Made by a program: the position numbers and the translations under genes. Of a DNA stretch of 37,061 bases, positions 10,601 to 18,343 are shown one piece after another. Numbering within the stretch: position 1 is the first letter of the stretch; each line of letters begins with the position of its first letter. Origin of the DNA: an uncultured Flavobacteriales bacterium (GTDB lineage Bacteria; Bacteroidota; Bacteroidia; Flavobacteriales_D; Parvicellaceae); NCBI GenBank assembly GCA_913064955.1, contig CAJYBK010000004.1:1-37061 (forward strand), given 5' to 3'. The notes beneath the pieces are model-generated. The model made no database searches and was not told where the DNA came from. It was given only the letters and a program-made list of their open reading frames with translations.

Positions 10601-12181
10601 TCTATACATCCTAGGTAAGAAGGTATTGAATTCCGACATTGTTTTACGCTCACCTGCTTTACCAGCATAATTATTAACATACTCAGATTTCGCTTCTTGA
10701 TCTAACTTCAATTTAAACTGAACACCAGCTGCTGCTAGATCTTCATTAGCTGTAGCAACTTGTTTTTTATAAACTTCAAAGTCAAACAAATTCATAAAAG
10801 AAACCTCATAAGATAATGGATCATCCAATTCGTTTGCTAATCCTAAGTTAGGCTTCACATACTCCCCTTTATGCTTTACGTACTTCTTAAACTGAGGAGT
10901 TGATATACTATAAGCACCATCTTTAACCTGTATGATTAAAGGAATACCTAACGGAGAAACAATTTCTTGAATTTTTTCCTTATCAGCTGTGTTGACACCA
11001 CTTAAATAGGAGTGACCCAATTTAGCGACATATGCTTTGGAGTAAATCGCCTTTGGTGCTTCTAAATTTTCTGGTTTACAACCAGTATTCATTGCAGGAG
11101 AATTCCAATATTGACCGTATAATATTGGCCAAGATCCATATTGATCACGATTTAAATAGGATACAAATGAAGACAAAGTTTCAGGATTATTCTCATCTAG
11201 AGGTGTATTAGCGTTAGACCTAACCACAATCATTGCGAATGATGAATATCCAATTAGCAACATCGTTAATGAAACTATGATATTATTCCACAAAAACATA
11301 CCTTTTTTGGAGGTGTACTTTATACCAATTACTAATCCAGTGATTACCACTAACATAAATACAATAAACCCGGTATTGAATGACATGCCAAATGAATTAG
11401 TGAAAGTTCTTTCGAAAAAATCTGCCAACGTAGGAATCTTAGGAATAACTACAGACTGCACCACTCCTAAAGTCAATAATGAGATAACGCCTGCTAATAA
11501 AACTCCCTTCAACTCCACTACTTTTGTTTTCTGGAAGTAAATAACAAACCCGATTGCTGGGATAGCCAATAAATTCAAAAGGTGAACTCCAATAGAAAGT
11601 CCAACCATATATGCGATAAAAATCAACCATCTGTTAGGGTTAAAACTTGTAGGAAGTCCTTTTTGGATCGCCTCTTCATGTTTTTCTGTTTCAATTTCCC
11701 ATTTAAAAATGGCCCAAAACACCAATGCCGTAAAAAACGATGACATGGCATAAACTTCACCTTCTACTGCCGAAAACCAAAATGAATCTGTAAAAGTATA
11801 TGCCAAAGCCCCAACTGCTGCTGAACCGAAAATTGCAATTTTCTTACCTGTATCTAGTGCTCCGTCTTTCAATGCTAATTTCCTTACTAACATGGTAAGT
11901 GTCCAGAACAAAAACAAGATACAAAATGAACTTGACAATGCCGAAACAGCATTAACCATCATAGCCGCATTTTCCGGACTAGCAAATGCAGAAAACAATC
12001 TACCAACCATCATAAACAATGGCGCTCCAGGAGGGTGACCAACTTCTAGTTTATTAGCTGTAGTAATATACTCTCCACAATCCCACAAACTTGTGGTCTC
12101 TTCCATTGTAGATAGGTAAACAAAGGACGCAATCACGAAGACTATCCATCCAATAATGTTATTAATTTTACTATAATTCAT
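7691..12181 (-). CDS. DUF2723 family integral membrane protein (PMT-like glycosyltransferase fold)
   Basis: 1496 residues. After a first membrane helix (about 9-25) comes the family signature TSLWDCGEYI...K-x-x-x-GHPPGAP (about 30-55), whose acidic pair resembles the catalytic Asp-Glu of lipid-dependent protein O-mannosyltransferases (GT-C fold). Helices continue to about residue 335. A large hydrophilic insert (about 340-675) follows, then a second membrane block (about 678-860, containing the KPMEPRERDYAYAAS loop), then a ~630-residue soluble C-terminal region ending in helical repeat-like sequence. The length is well above the roughly 1000-1150 residues I recall as usual for the family. 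The likely role is transfer of sugars to exported proteins or glycans, from fold similarity only. The deacetylase gene follows after 5 nt. Confidence 0.85.
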   Translation of the reverse strand: MNYSKINNIIGWIVFVIASFVYLSTMEETTSLWDCGEYITTANKLEVGHPPGAPLFMMVGRLFSAFASPENAAMMVNAVSALSSSFCILFLFWTLTMLVRKLALKDGALDTGKKIAIFGSAAVGALAYTFTDSFWFSAVEGEVYAMSSFFTALVFWAIFKWEIETEKHEEAIQKGLPTSFNPNRWLIFIAYMVGLSIGVHLLNLLAIPAIGFVIYFQKTKVVELKGVLLAGVISLLTLGVVQSVVIPKIPTLADFFERTFTNSFGMSFNTGFIVFMLVVITGLVIGIKYTSKKGMFLWNNIIVSLTMLLIGYSSFAMIVVRSNANTPLDENNPETLSSFVSYLNRDQYGSWPILYGQYWNSPAMNTGCKPENLEAPKAIYSKAYVAKLGHSYLSGVNTADKEKIQEIVSPLGIPLIIQVKDGAYSISTPQFKKYVKHKGEYVKPNLGLANELDDPLSYEVSFMNLFDFEVYKKQVATANEDLAAAGVQFKLKLDQEAKSEYVNNYAGKAGERKTMSEFNTFLPRMYRTGEGSKYMAWINYNSHTHDLSLPGDQRIGVPGNTKAEQHSYLLSLYNETGNTEYKNYADQLAKDGMYKPNFWNENVSYMFKYQIGWMYLRYFMWNFSGRQNDLQGYGLNGGGKMYLEGNWLTGVDFIDEQRLGSQANLPAFISENSGYNRYYMLPLILGLIGFIFHVVKAPKDMVSVLLLFLLTGFAIVIYLNQKPMEPRERDYAYAASFYAFAVWIGIGVYALFDAARNFNWKNIGMIAAYSFGAGVFLYLAETVVGGEYPSHAWSYGVLYISAVGLGVYVLVGFLGDTLKNNVATSSLATVLGLVIPIVLCVQNWDDHDRSNRSTARDFAYNYLLSCDEKAEGGKGAIIFTNGDNDTFPLWYLQEVEEERTDVRVANMSLLGTDWHINQMKRQAYESEPLPITMNEFSYRNGTRDYIILQESDAKKYKSGAKWVQINKTSQDILGSVNKMTVNELKLAYGELVRLKKAAEIGAKYKSNDVAAKSMPISVVNAIDGAKLDSTDMLMVDSFYGYIMSESGKLNAATDEAQKKQLAENLAKVKESAFGQISQEIDGNLSKWPKVSYSLKEAMAFMLNDANMASADKFNTCQEEAFLDFKSIYITVDKEAALKNGIITEDQMSKVKDTLTWDISGGVIYKSDLAVLDMFSNYKWDRPIYFASQQGLQANSNIMKYLQSEGLAFKFCPIDFGPKGGVNIDKMYNLMMDKENGFKWGNMNAPGVLVDYYTLRQVRNLRVQIMLFTDKLIEMGENQKAIDVLDRTFEVMPIEDSKVPEDDICYYLCANYFDAGATEKGNALAQKLAQIKLDEISYYLSQNEYFFESMASEFGRAMNLVEMLRSNTDQKAMMEFSYSFNSVYQGYGNKKNELYNQAVQGSITPDQYDQDDKALDAAFVSQLQDAAAANDLYKANGDQTSFENIGFLENTNYAEVMAKAKERFLATQMKNVDMYLDPQKFPRDLVILWNCSLLLQK

Positions 12182-12226
12182 TTTTCAGTTCTTATATAAG
12201 TATGCGAAAATAAAAAAATAAAAAAC

Positions 12227-12260
12227 AAAAAGGCTAGAAACTCTAATTTCTAACCTTTTT
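12227..12260 (-). terminator. ribBA: Rho-independent terminator of ribBA
   Basis: On the minus strand the arms AAAAGGTTAGAAA and TTTCTAGCCTTTT pair almost perfectly around a 6-nt loop, with one G-T wobble. A long T-rich run follows. It lies about 27 nt after the ribBA stop. The stem is symmetric but the T-run favours minus-strand termination. Confidence 0.8.
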
Positions 12261-12286
12261 TAACGTCTTTTTTTGTTTTTTTAGGA

Positions 12287-13504
12287 TTAACCTTGATCCA
12301 TTTTCAAGGTGTGGCCCATTTTATCTTTTTTGGTTTGTAAGTAACTTTCATTATGTGTATTACAACCTACTTCAATTGGCACTGTTTCAACGATTTCCAA
12401 ACCATAGCCCATCAAACCTGTTCTTTTCTTTGGATTGTTACTCATCAATCTCATTTTTCTTACGCCTAATTTACGTAAGATCTGAGCACCTATTCCATAA
12501 TCTCTTTGATCAGCTTGAAAACCAAGTTTTAAGTTGGCTTCAACCGTGTCATAGCCCTCTTCTTGCAATTTATACGCTTGTAATTTATGTACTAAACCTA
12601 TTCCTCTTCCTTCTTGATTCATGTACAATACAACTCCTCTACCTTCCTCTTCTATCTTGTCTAAAGCATGTCCTAATTGGGGACCACAATCACATCTCAA
12701 AGAATCTAGAATATCACCTGTAAAACAAGATGAATGCACTCTTACTAAGACAGGGTCCTCTTCTTTCCACTCCCCTTTGAATATAGCCAAATGCTCTTCT
12801 CCAGTGGTTGTTTGTCTGAAAGCCTTCATTTTAAAATCGCCATGCTTTGTAGGCATTTTAATTTCTACAATTTCTTCTATCAAAGACTCATGTTTCAACC
12901 TGTAGTTTATCAAGTCTTCAATCGAAACGATTTTCATGTCAAACTTCTCCGCAATCTTCATTAACTCCGGCAATCTAGCCATTGTTCCATCCTCATTAAG
13001 GATTTCTACTATGACACCGGCAGGTTCAAAACCAGCCAATTTAGCTAAATCAATAGCTGCTTCAGTATGACCTGCCCTTCTCAAGACACCACCTTTCTTT
13101 GCTCTCAAAGGGAAGATATGCCCTGGCTTTCCTAATAATTTGGGATCTATGTTTGGATCCACTAATGCTTTTACTGTTTTACTTCTATCACTTGCAGAAA
13201 TTCCAGTGGTACAACCATCTCCAATAAGATCAACAGACACAGTAAAAGGTGTCTCGAACTCAGCGCTGTTATTTTGCACCATTAAGTCTAAACCTAATTC
13301 ATCACATCTATCTTCTACCAATGGAGCGCAAACTAATCCTCTTCCATGTGTCACCATGAAGTTGATCATTTCGGGTGTTACATTTCTAGCTGCTGTTAGA
13401 AAATCTCCTTCGTTCTCACGATCTTCATCATCTACAACGATTATTACTTTGCCATTCTTGATATCCTCAATGGCTTCCTCAATAGTGTTGAGTTTAAATT
13501 CCAT
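12287..13504 (-). CDS. ribBA: Bifunctional 3,4-dihydroxy-2-butanone-4-phosphate synthase / GTP cyclohydrolase II
   Basis: 405 residues from ATG 13504. A TTG at 13528 would lie inside the promoter and is rejected. The RibB half (about 1-200) shows [10 protein letters not shown], the [10 protein letters not shown] loop and [22 protein letters not shown]. It makes the four-carbon precursor of riboflavin from ribulose 5-phosphate. The RibA half (about 205-400) shows the zinc-binding [19 protein letters not shown] cysteines and NQEGRGIG, and opens the GTP ring. Both are the entry steps of riboflavin synthesis. The gene stands alone with its own promoter and terminator. No FMN riboswitch fits in the very short leader. 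Confidence 0.97.
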   Translation of the reverse strand: MEFKLNTIEEAIEDIKNGKVIIVVDDEDRENEGDFLTAARNVTPEMINFMVTHGRGLVCAPLVEDRCDELGLDLMVQNNSAEFETPFTVSVDLIGDGCTTGISASDRSKTVKALVDPNIDPKLLGKPGHIFPLRAKKGGVLRRAGHTEAAIDLAKLAGFEPAGVIVEILNEDGTMARLPELMKIAEKFDMKIVSIEDLINYRLKHESLIEEIVEIKMPTKHGDFKMKAFRQTTTGEEHLAIFKGEWKEEDPVLVRVHSSCFTGDILDSLRCDCGPQLGHALDKIEEEGRGVVLYMNQEGRGIGLVHKLQAYKLQEEGYDTVEANLKLGFQADQRDYGIGAQILRKLGVRKMRLMSNNPKKRTGLMGYGLEIVETVPIEVGCNTHNESYLQTKKDKMGHTLKMDQG

Positions 13505-13525
13505 TCTAATTAAAATTTGCTTTTG

Positions 13526-13554
13526 CAAAGGTAATCTAAAATGGATGAAACAAC
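13526..13554 (-). promoter_or_regulatory. ribBA: Bacteroidota-type promoter of ribBA
   Basis: On the minus strand, TTG (13553-13551), a 17-nt spacer and TACCTTTG (13533-13526) match the -33/-7 pattern. The predicted start of transcription is about 16 nt before the ATG at 13504. Confidence 0.6.
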
Positions 13555-13592
13555 GTCCATCGCTAAGGATATTCTAATAGAATTAAGTGAAA

Positions 13593-15179
13593 TTAAAACT
13601 TGGCCCTAACCGCCTTCATTGATTTTTGTTTAGAAATACTCATATGCTTTGGATATTTTATGGAAAAAGAAAGGTCTTTCTTAACTGATTTACCGCTCTC
13701 AGCAACTATTGACCAAGTTAATATCCCACTTTTTAGATCATGAACGGCACCATCTACAGTTACGACATCAATTACTATATCATCATCTCCAGATACAGGA
13801 ACTTGATCTTGAATTTCAATTTCTATGGGAGTGTTTCTTAAATTTTTAACCACCATTTCAAATTCCAAAATATCTTTCCTATTACTCCCCAGCACCTTAT
13901 TATGTGTATAATCTCTAACCTTAGTTCTTTCTATTGAAACTTTATTATCTCTACCCAAGGAAATATCTAAAGTATCAGCCACTCCAGATGTTTTGATGTA
14001 AGATTCACCCACATAACTTCCTCCAAAATAAATATTTGCATCACCCTCAATCAAATTTAGGTCTTCCCAACCAGAAATTCTCGCCAAAAGAAATACAGCC
14101 TGCTCAATTTTTGGCACTGCAAAATGTTTGTATGTTGCGTTCAATTCAAATTGCGTCACCTCAACCAAATACGGTTTTGCATCACTTGGAATGGAGTAAT
14201 CATCTTCTATCTTAAACTCCATACTCAATTCAGGAATATTTATTTCCTCGTAAACAATGCCGTCTTTTGTAATGCTTTTTCCATTGTTTTCGTGATTTGC
14301 TCCGCCAATACTACCATAGTCTTTTTCGTAACTATTATTCTTAATTACCCACGATTTTAAGGTTGGCTTAGTGGCAGACTTTCTTGGGTCTGCAGTGGAT
14401 AAAAAGAAGTTGACATTATTCCAATCTACACCTGTGTTATTGTACACTTGAGATTTATACTCCAAAATGATAGGCTTAGACAAATCGCTTACTCTTATAT
14501 CATAGGCTGGCACCCACCCTGCGCTATTTACTATGTATTCAATATCAAAATCTGCTGTTTGACTTGTTTTAGACTTTACGACCAAAACAATTTCTTTAAA
14601 AGATTTTGTCTTCACATTTTGATTAGATGAAAGATGATTTCTAAATTTATTGATTGCAGTTTCATTTCTTTTTAAACTTCTATCCAGTTGCGTTGTAACT
14701 CTATTCAACTCCAGCGTTCTTTTACCAAAATAATCTGCCAATTCTTTTAACTTTTCTACTGAAGAAATATCTTGCAAGGATAATTTCTGATTGACATCCA
14801 AAATACTTCTCTCCGCCATTAGGGCATCCAATCGATCCATTAAATCATCATTTTCCAATGTAAGAAAGTTGATTGAATCTTTAACCTCCTTAAGCATCAG
14901 ACCACTTGTTGTTTTGGTTAGATAATTTTTTCTGGTGGTGACAGACAGAACTTTTACCTCTGACTTTGTATTTATCCTTACCGATTGATCTTCCAACTTT
15001 TCCGATAGGCCGGTGATTACAATTTTTTGTTCACCTGCATTTAGTTTTAAATTAAGGTTCCTTTCTACTTTTGCACCATCCAAATAAAGGGTGATATTAT
15101 TTAATTCTGCGTCAACTGTTTTCTGTCCAAATAGGAAATTAGCAAGCCCTAGGATGATAATTAATATGATGTTTTTCAT
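13593..15179 (-). CDS. DUF4139 domain-containing secreted protein (MuiA-like family)
   Basis: 528 residues from ATG 15179. This start gives a clean signal peptide (MKNIILIIILGLANFLFGQ), whereas the upstream TTG at 15200 would put charged residues before it. The N-terminal ~100 residues (ITLYLDGAKVERNLNLKL ... VRINTKSEVKVLSV) fit DUF4140, a coiled-coil-prone segment follows (about 110-195), and the remaining part (WVPAYDIRV, EYKSQVYNNTGVDWNNV, LSTADPRKS, IEIQDQVPVS, WSI) is DUF4139. The family is named after a mucoidy inhibitor protein of cyanobacteria, but its biochemical role is not established. It is probably periplasmic or surface located. The ribBA promoter separates it from ribBA. Confidence 0.88.
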   Translation of the reverse strand: MKNIILIIILGLANFLFGQKTVDAELNNITLYLDGAKVERNLNLKLNAGEQKIVITGLSEKLEDQSVRINTKSEVKVLSVTTRKNYLTKTTSGLMLKEVKDSINFLTLENDDLMDRLDALMAERSILDVNQKLSLQDISSVEKLKELADYFGKRTLELNRVTTQLDRSLKRNETAINKFRNHLSSNQNVKTKSFKEIVLVVKSKTSQTADFDIEYIVNSAGWVPAYDIRVSDLSKPIILEYKSQVYNNTGVDWNNVNFFLSTADPRKSATKPTLKSWVIKNNSYEKDYGSIGGANHENNGKSITKDGIVYEEINIPELSMEFKIEDDYSIPSDAKPYLVEVTQFELNATYKHFAVPKIEQAVFLLARISGWEDLNLIEGDANIYFGGSYVGESYIKTSGVADTLDISLGRDNKVSIERTKVRDYTHNKVLGSNRKDILEFEMVVKNLRNTPIEIEIQDQVPVSGDDDIVIDVVTVDGAVHDLKSGILTWSIVAESGKSVKKDLSFSIKYPKHMSISKQKSMKAVRAKF

Positions 15180-15297
15180 TGTTTTTTTTGAATAGGTCAA
15201 CTAAGGCATCATATTTCATAAAAATCTGTTTCAAAATTTTAGAAATTAATTCTGTACCTTTTTTTAATACTTGCATTACATGTTTAAAATCTACTTT

Positions 15298-16134
15298 ATG
15301 AAATACTTTGTTTTTCCATTTTCGATACTAATAAGCGTTTTCTGTTTTAGTCAACATGTAGAAAACAGAACTCAAATCATTAACTACCTTCAAGCTAAAA
15401 TAAATACCAACCAGCCTTTGGTAGCTCACATTTTAGTGCCGCTTTGCGACAATGAACATCAAGGAATTGTTCCAACTTCCGCCTCTATAGGTAATGGCAT
15501 GGACCCTGATCACAATCTGTATTGGGCAACTAGTAAAGGTGTTAAAAGGTATTTTAAAGAATTGAAAGACTGGAAAATGGAACGCCTCAGTTACGACATT
15601 GGAGATAACATTCTACAACGTGTGACTTTTAGTAAATCTTTCCCCAATGGAGCCAAGGTTTACTTGGTTGCCGATGCGTACCGAGGCGACAGGATGCCGG
15701 AATGTTTAGATGATTATTTCAATTCCTTATCTGACCACAAAACAGATACCTTAATAATTGGCAATGATACAATTGGCATTAATGGTGGAGCAGATTTAGT
15801 TGCCTTTAATGGACACAACGGATTGATGGATGAAAATACCAAATTTGAGAAGGCTACCTCTCAAACAAGACCAAAGGATGCGGTGAGTATTTCATGCGCA
15901 TCCAGAGGTTATTTCAAAATAAACTATTTAGAAACTAACAGTTACCCTTTGGTGCATACCACAAACCTTTTGTACCCAGGAGCATTTATACTTGAAGGCA
16001 TACTTAACAAGTGGGCAATGTTAGGCTCGGATATAGACTGCAAAAAAGCAGCAGGAGAAGCCTATTACAAACACAAGCCGAAGTCAGGGCCGAATGGATC
16101 TCAGAATTTGTTTGATTATGGATGGGGGAGTTAG
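15298..16134 (+). CDS. Secreted protein of unknown function, possible caspase-like (clan CD) fold
   Basis: 278 residues from ATG 15298. Two earlier possible starts (TTG 15271, ATG 15280) would lengthen the signal peptide. The N-terminus MKYFVFPFSILISVFCFSQ is a signal peptide, so the product is exported. I do not recognise a named family. Two segments resemble the catalytic blocks of caspase/gingipain-like peptidases: a hydrophobic strand ending in His-x-Gly (ADLVAFNGHNG, H173) and, 27 residues on, a hydrophobic strand ending in Cys (DAVSISCASRGYF, C200). A later TTNLLYPGAFILEGIL stretch might continue such a fold. This reading is an inference from short motifs. It is transcribed divergently from the DUF4139 gene. 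Confidence 0.72.
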   Translation: MKYFVFPFSILISVFCFSQHVENRTQIINYLQAKINTNQPLVAHILVPLCDNEHQGIVPTSASIGNGMDPDHNLYWATSKGVKRYFKELKDWKMERLSYDIGDNILQRVTFSKSFPNGAKVYLVADAYRGDRMPECLDDYFNSLSDHKTDTLIIGNDTIGINGGADLVAFNGHNGLMDENTKFEKATSQTRPKDAVSISCASRGYFKINYLETNSYPLVHTTNLLYPGAFILEGILNKWAMLGSDIDCKKAAGEAYYKHKPKSGPNGSQNLFDYGWGS

Positions 16135-16196
16135 GGCGCCTTTCTGGCTTTTAGTTTATTACTAAATATATTCTCCATTTAAATACTTTGGTAACT

Positions 16197-16342
16197 CCTC
16201 CCACCAGCCCCCTCCAAAGGGGGAGTTGATTTTAATTCAATTTGTATGTATTGCTTTAAATGGAGTTGTTTTGGTGACCTAGTATTCTTAACAAGAAGCA
16301 CAATGTGATTCCCCCTTCGGAGGAGGATAAAGGGGGAGGAAT
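16197..16342. repeat. GC-rich palindromic repeat pair, downstream element (A-B)
   Basis: Two GC-rich blocks frame about 76 AT-rich bases. Block A (16197-16232) contains the hairpin CCCCCTCCAAAGGGGG, and block B (16309-16342) is close to its inverted form, with a GGATAAAGGGGGAGGAA core. Block B abuts the stop codon of the DUF559 gene. The whole stands out from the AT-rich background, and block A is 35/36 identical to block C on the other side of the gene. It also fills the space between the 15298-16134 gene and the nuclease gene. Confidence 0.85.
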
Positions 16343-16741
16343 CTAGATTTTATCTAAATCCCCTTTCTGTTCTTTTAAACTTTCTACTATATAACACAAG
16401 GACTCATACACATCATCAAATTGGTTCAGCACTACTCCCTCTTCAAACCTTACAACAGTATAACCTAGTTGCTCTAATTTTTCTTGACGAATAGCATCTT
16501 TTTCTGCCTTAAAGTAATGTGAATTGCCATCTATTTCTACAATGAGATTTAATTCAGCGCAAAAGAAATCTACTATATACTTATTGATAGGCCTTTGTCT
16601 TTTAAAACCATAACCCAATTGTTTTCTGCTCAAAGCTGCTTTCCAAATAAATTTCTCTGCTTTAGATACACTTTCTGTTCGCAGTACTCCTGCAAACTCT
16701 TTTAATTTAGGATTGTAGTGGTTGTTTTTATTTGGTTGCAT
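16343..16741 (-). CDS. DUF559 endonuclease domain-containing protein
   Basis: 132 residues from ATG 16741. Longer versions starting at 16774 or 16837 exist, but the last runs through the flanking GC-rich repeat and would read it as NQLPLWRGLGGG, which is a translation artefact. The fold is the Vsr-like PD-(D/E)xK nuclease family DUF559: SKAEKFIWKAALSRKQLGYGFKRQRPI (E29), then YIVDFFC (D58), LIVEIDGNSHY (E69, D71, H75), YTVVRF and a C-terminal helix. These acidic residues are the metal-binding site in relatives, so the protein looks active. No methylase or partner enzyme is next to it. Paired palindromic repeats enclose the gene on both sides, suggesting a small mobile or formerly mobile unit. 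Confidence 0.88.
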   Translation of the reverse strand: MQPNKNNHYNPKLKEFAGVLRTESVSKAEKFIWKAALSRKQLGYGFKRQRPINKYIVDFFCAELNLIVEIDGNSHYFKAEKDAIRQEKLEQLGYTVVRFEEGVVLNQFDDVYESLCYIVESLKEQKGDLDKI

Positions 16742-16793
16742 TTCGGGGGAATGATTATTAAAAATAATAAACATTTTTGAGATTACAAAGTTT

Positions 16794-16940
16794 CCTCCCC
16801 CCAGCCCCCTCCAAAGGGGGAGTTGATTTACGCACACTAGTAAACCATGCTTAAACCAGATATCTTTCCTTAGAAATATAAACTAAATTGAAAACACAAT
16901 TTATTTCCCCTTTTAGAGGGGGATAAAGAGGGAGGAAATT
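16794..16940. repeat. GC-rich palindromic repeat pair, upstream element (C-D)
   Basis: Block C (16794-16829) matches block A downstream of the nuclease gene at 35 of 36 positions in the same orientation. Block D (16904-16940) resembles block B, sharing the GGATAAAG(G/A)GGGAGGAA core. The gap between C and D is about 74 nt, nearly equal to the A-B gap, but the gap sequences themselves are not clearly alike. The pair lies between the MATE gene end and the nuclease start. Confidence 0.85.
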
Positions 16941-16960
16941 CCAACTAAACAAAACTCAGA

Positions 16961-18343
16961 CTAGAGAGCATTCAACTTTCCTCTATTCATCATCCTTTTC
17001 AATCCAATTCTCAAGAAGTAAAAACAAACAGCGGCACTGAGAACATCCGCAACAGGAAAAGCATACCATATACCATTGATACCAAAAAACGATGGTAGAA
17101 TTAAGACAATTGGAACTAGGAAAAACAGTTGTTTCGTTAAAGTCAACAACAGAGCAGGAATAGCTTTGCCTAGTGCTTGATAATAGCTAGCTCCTACCAA
17201 TTGAAAAACAACTAAAAAGGATGCCATAAAAATATAAAAAATAGCATCTGCAGCAGAAGGTGTCAAAGCCCAATCCTTCTCACTGAGGAACAACTTAGGT
17301 ATTTGATAACTGCCTAAAAGAATTGCAGAACATAATCCTATACCTATTACAAATCCTACTTTATTGGACAAGTCAATTACTTCCTTGACACGATCAAATT
17401 TCTTTGCCCCATAATTATACCCAGCAATAGGAACCAAACCCTGAGCAATACCAATCAAAGGAAAAAATGCCATCATAGAAATACGGTTAATAATGCCATA
17501 AACAGAGATAGCGTTTTCCCCACCAATTCCACTTATTTCACCGTACTTTAGTAAAGAATGATTTAACACTATGGTTAGCAAACTAATCCCTCCTTGTCTC
17601 AATACACTGATAGAGCCGAGTGCTACTATCTCATTTACTATTTTCTTTTGAAACTTAAAATACTTTGGAATAATTTTCAACTCAGTTCTCCCGGATAGAA
17701 AATAAAAGACAATGTAAGCACCGGAAGAAAAATATGAAAAAGTAGTAGCCCATGCTGCTCCTTCCATCCCCCAGTCTAAATAAGCGATAAAAACGGCATC
17801 TAAAATCATGTTCAAGACTGACGGTATGAGCAAAACCATCATGGCTTGCTTAGCCTTTCCCTCTGCTCGAAGGTTATTATTACCTGTCATCGCCAATGAA
17901 AGAAATGGCACGCCAATCATAGTGATGTAATAATAAGTGTTGGTAGGCTCTATCAAGTCACCCTCAGTGCCAAAAGCAGCCAAAATAGGTTCCATAAAAA
18001 CAAAACTTATAACTGCAAAAAAACTGATGATAAGCACCGCTAAAGAAATCTGATTATTAAAAGCCACTTGGGCTTTCTCCTTATCACCTGCACCAAATGC
18101 TCTTGACACAATAGACGAACCTCCGATACCGATGGCCATACCAAAAGAAGACATCAAGAAGGCAATTGGGGTAACGATGCTAATCGCTCCAATAGCTAGG
18201 TTTCCTATATATTTACCTACAAAAATGGTGTCTACCACCATGTTGATAGACATCAAAGCAAACCCAATTGCTGCGGGAATAGCTTGTTGAGCTAATAATT
18301 TGGAAATTTTTTCCGTTCCTAGTGACTCGGATTTTGTACTCAT
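16961..18343 (-). CDS. MATE family multidrug efflux transporter
   Basis: 460 residues with about 12 hydrophobic helices, the normal size for the family. The two-fold halves are seen in repeated patterns near the start of each (IPAAIGFALMSINMVVDTIFVGKY and LGSISVLRQGGISLLTIVLNHSLL). SIVSRAFGAGDKEKA and GLVPIAGYNYGAKKFDRV are the matching loops. MATE proteins expel cationic drugs and other toxic compounds using Na+ or H+ gradients. It is the last gene of the marR operon, with its ATG overlapping the previous stop by one base (TAATG). Substrate specificity cannot be read from sequence. Confidence 0.95.
   Translation of the reverse strand: MSTKSESLGTEKISKLLAQQAIPAAIGFALMSINMVVDTIFVGKYIGNLAIGAISIVTPIAFLMSSFGMAIGIGGSSIVSRAFGAGDKEKAQVAFNNQISLAVLIISFFAVISFVFMEPILAAFGTEGDLIEPTNTYYYITMIGVPFLSLAMTGNNNLRAEGKAKQAMMVLLIPSVLNMILDAVFIAYLDWGMEGAAWATTFSYFSSGAYIVFYFLSGRTELKIIPKYFKFQKKIVNEIVALGSISVLRQGGISLLTIVLNHSLLKYGEISGIGGENAISVYGIINRISMMAFFPLIGIAQGLVPIAGYNYGAKKFDRVKEVIDLSNKVGFVIGIGLCSAILLGSYQIPKLFLSEKDWALTPSAADAIFYIFMASFLVVFQLVGASYYQALGKAIPALLLTLTKQLFFLVPIVLILPSFFGINGIWYAFPVADVLSAAVCFYFLRIGLKRMMNRGKLNAL

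Noticed and set aside
12355-13577. Long plus-strand frames opposite ribBA
   Set aside because: They are antisense shadows of a well-supported gene with no start signals or domains.
13504-13600. FMN riboswitch upstream of ribBA
   Set aside because: The leader predicted from the promoter is only about 16 nt and the conserved RFN element sequence is absent.
16741-16837. N-terminal extension of the DUF559 protein to 16837
   Set aside because: The extra residues include a translation of the flanking GC-rich repeat (PLWRGLGGG), and an ATG at 16741 gives the expected nuclease length.
16135-16960. Classical insertion sequence around the DUF559 gene
   Set aside because: No transposase, no terminal inverted repeats at the outer edges and no target duplication were visible; only the paired palindromic blocks are present.
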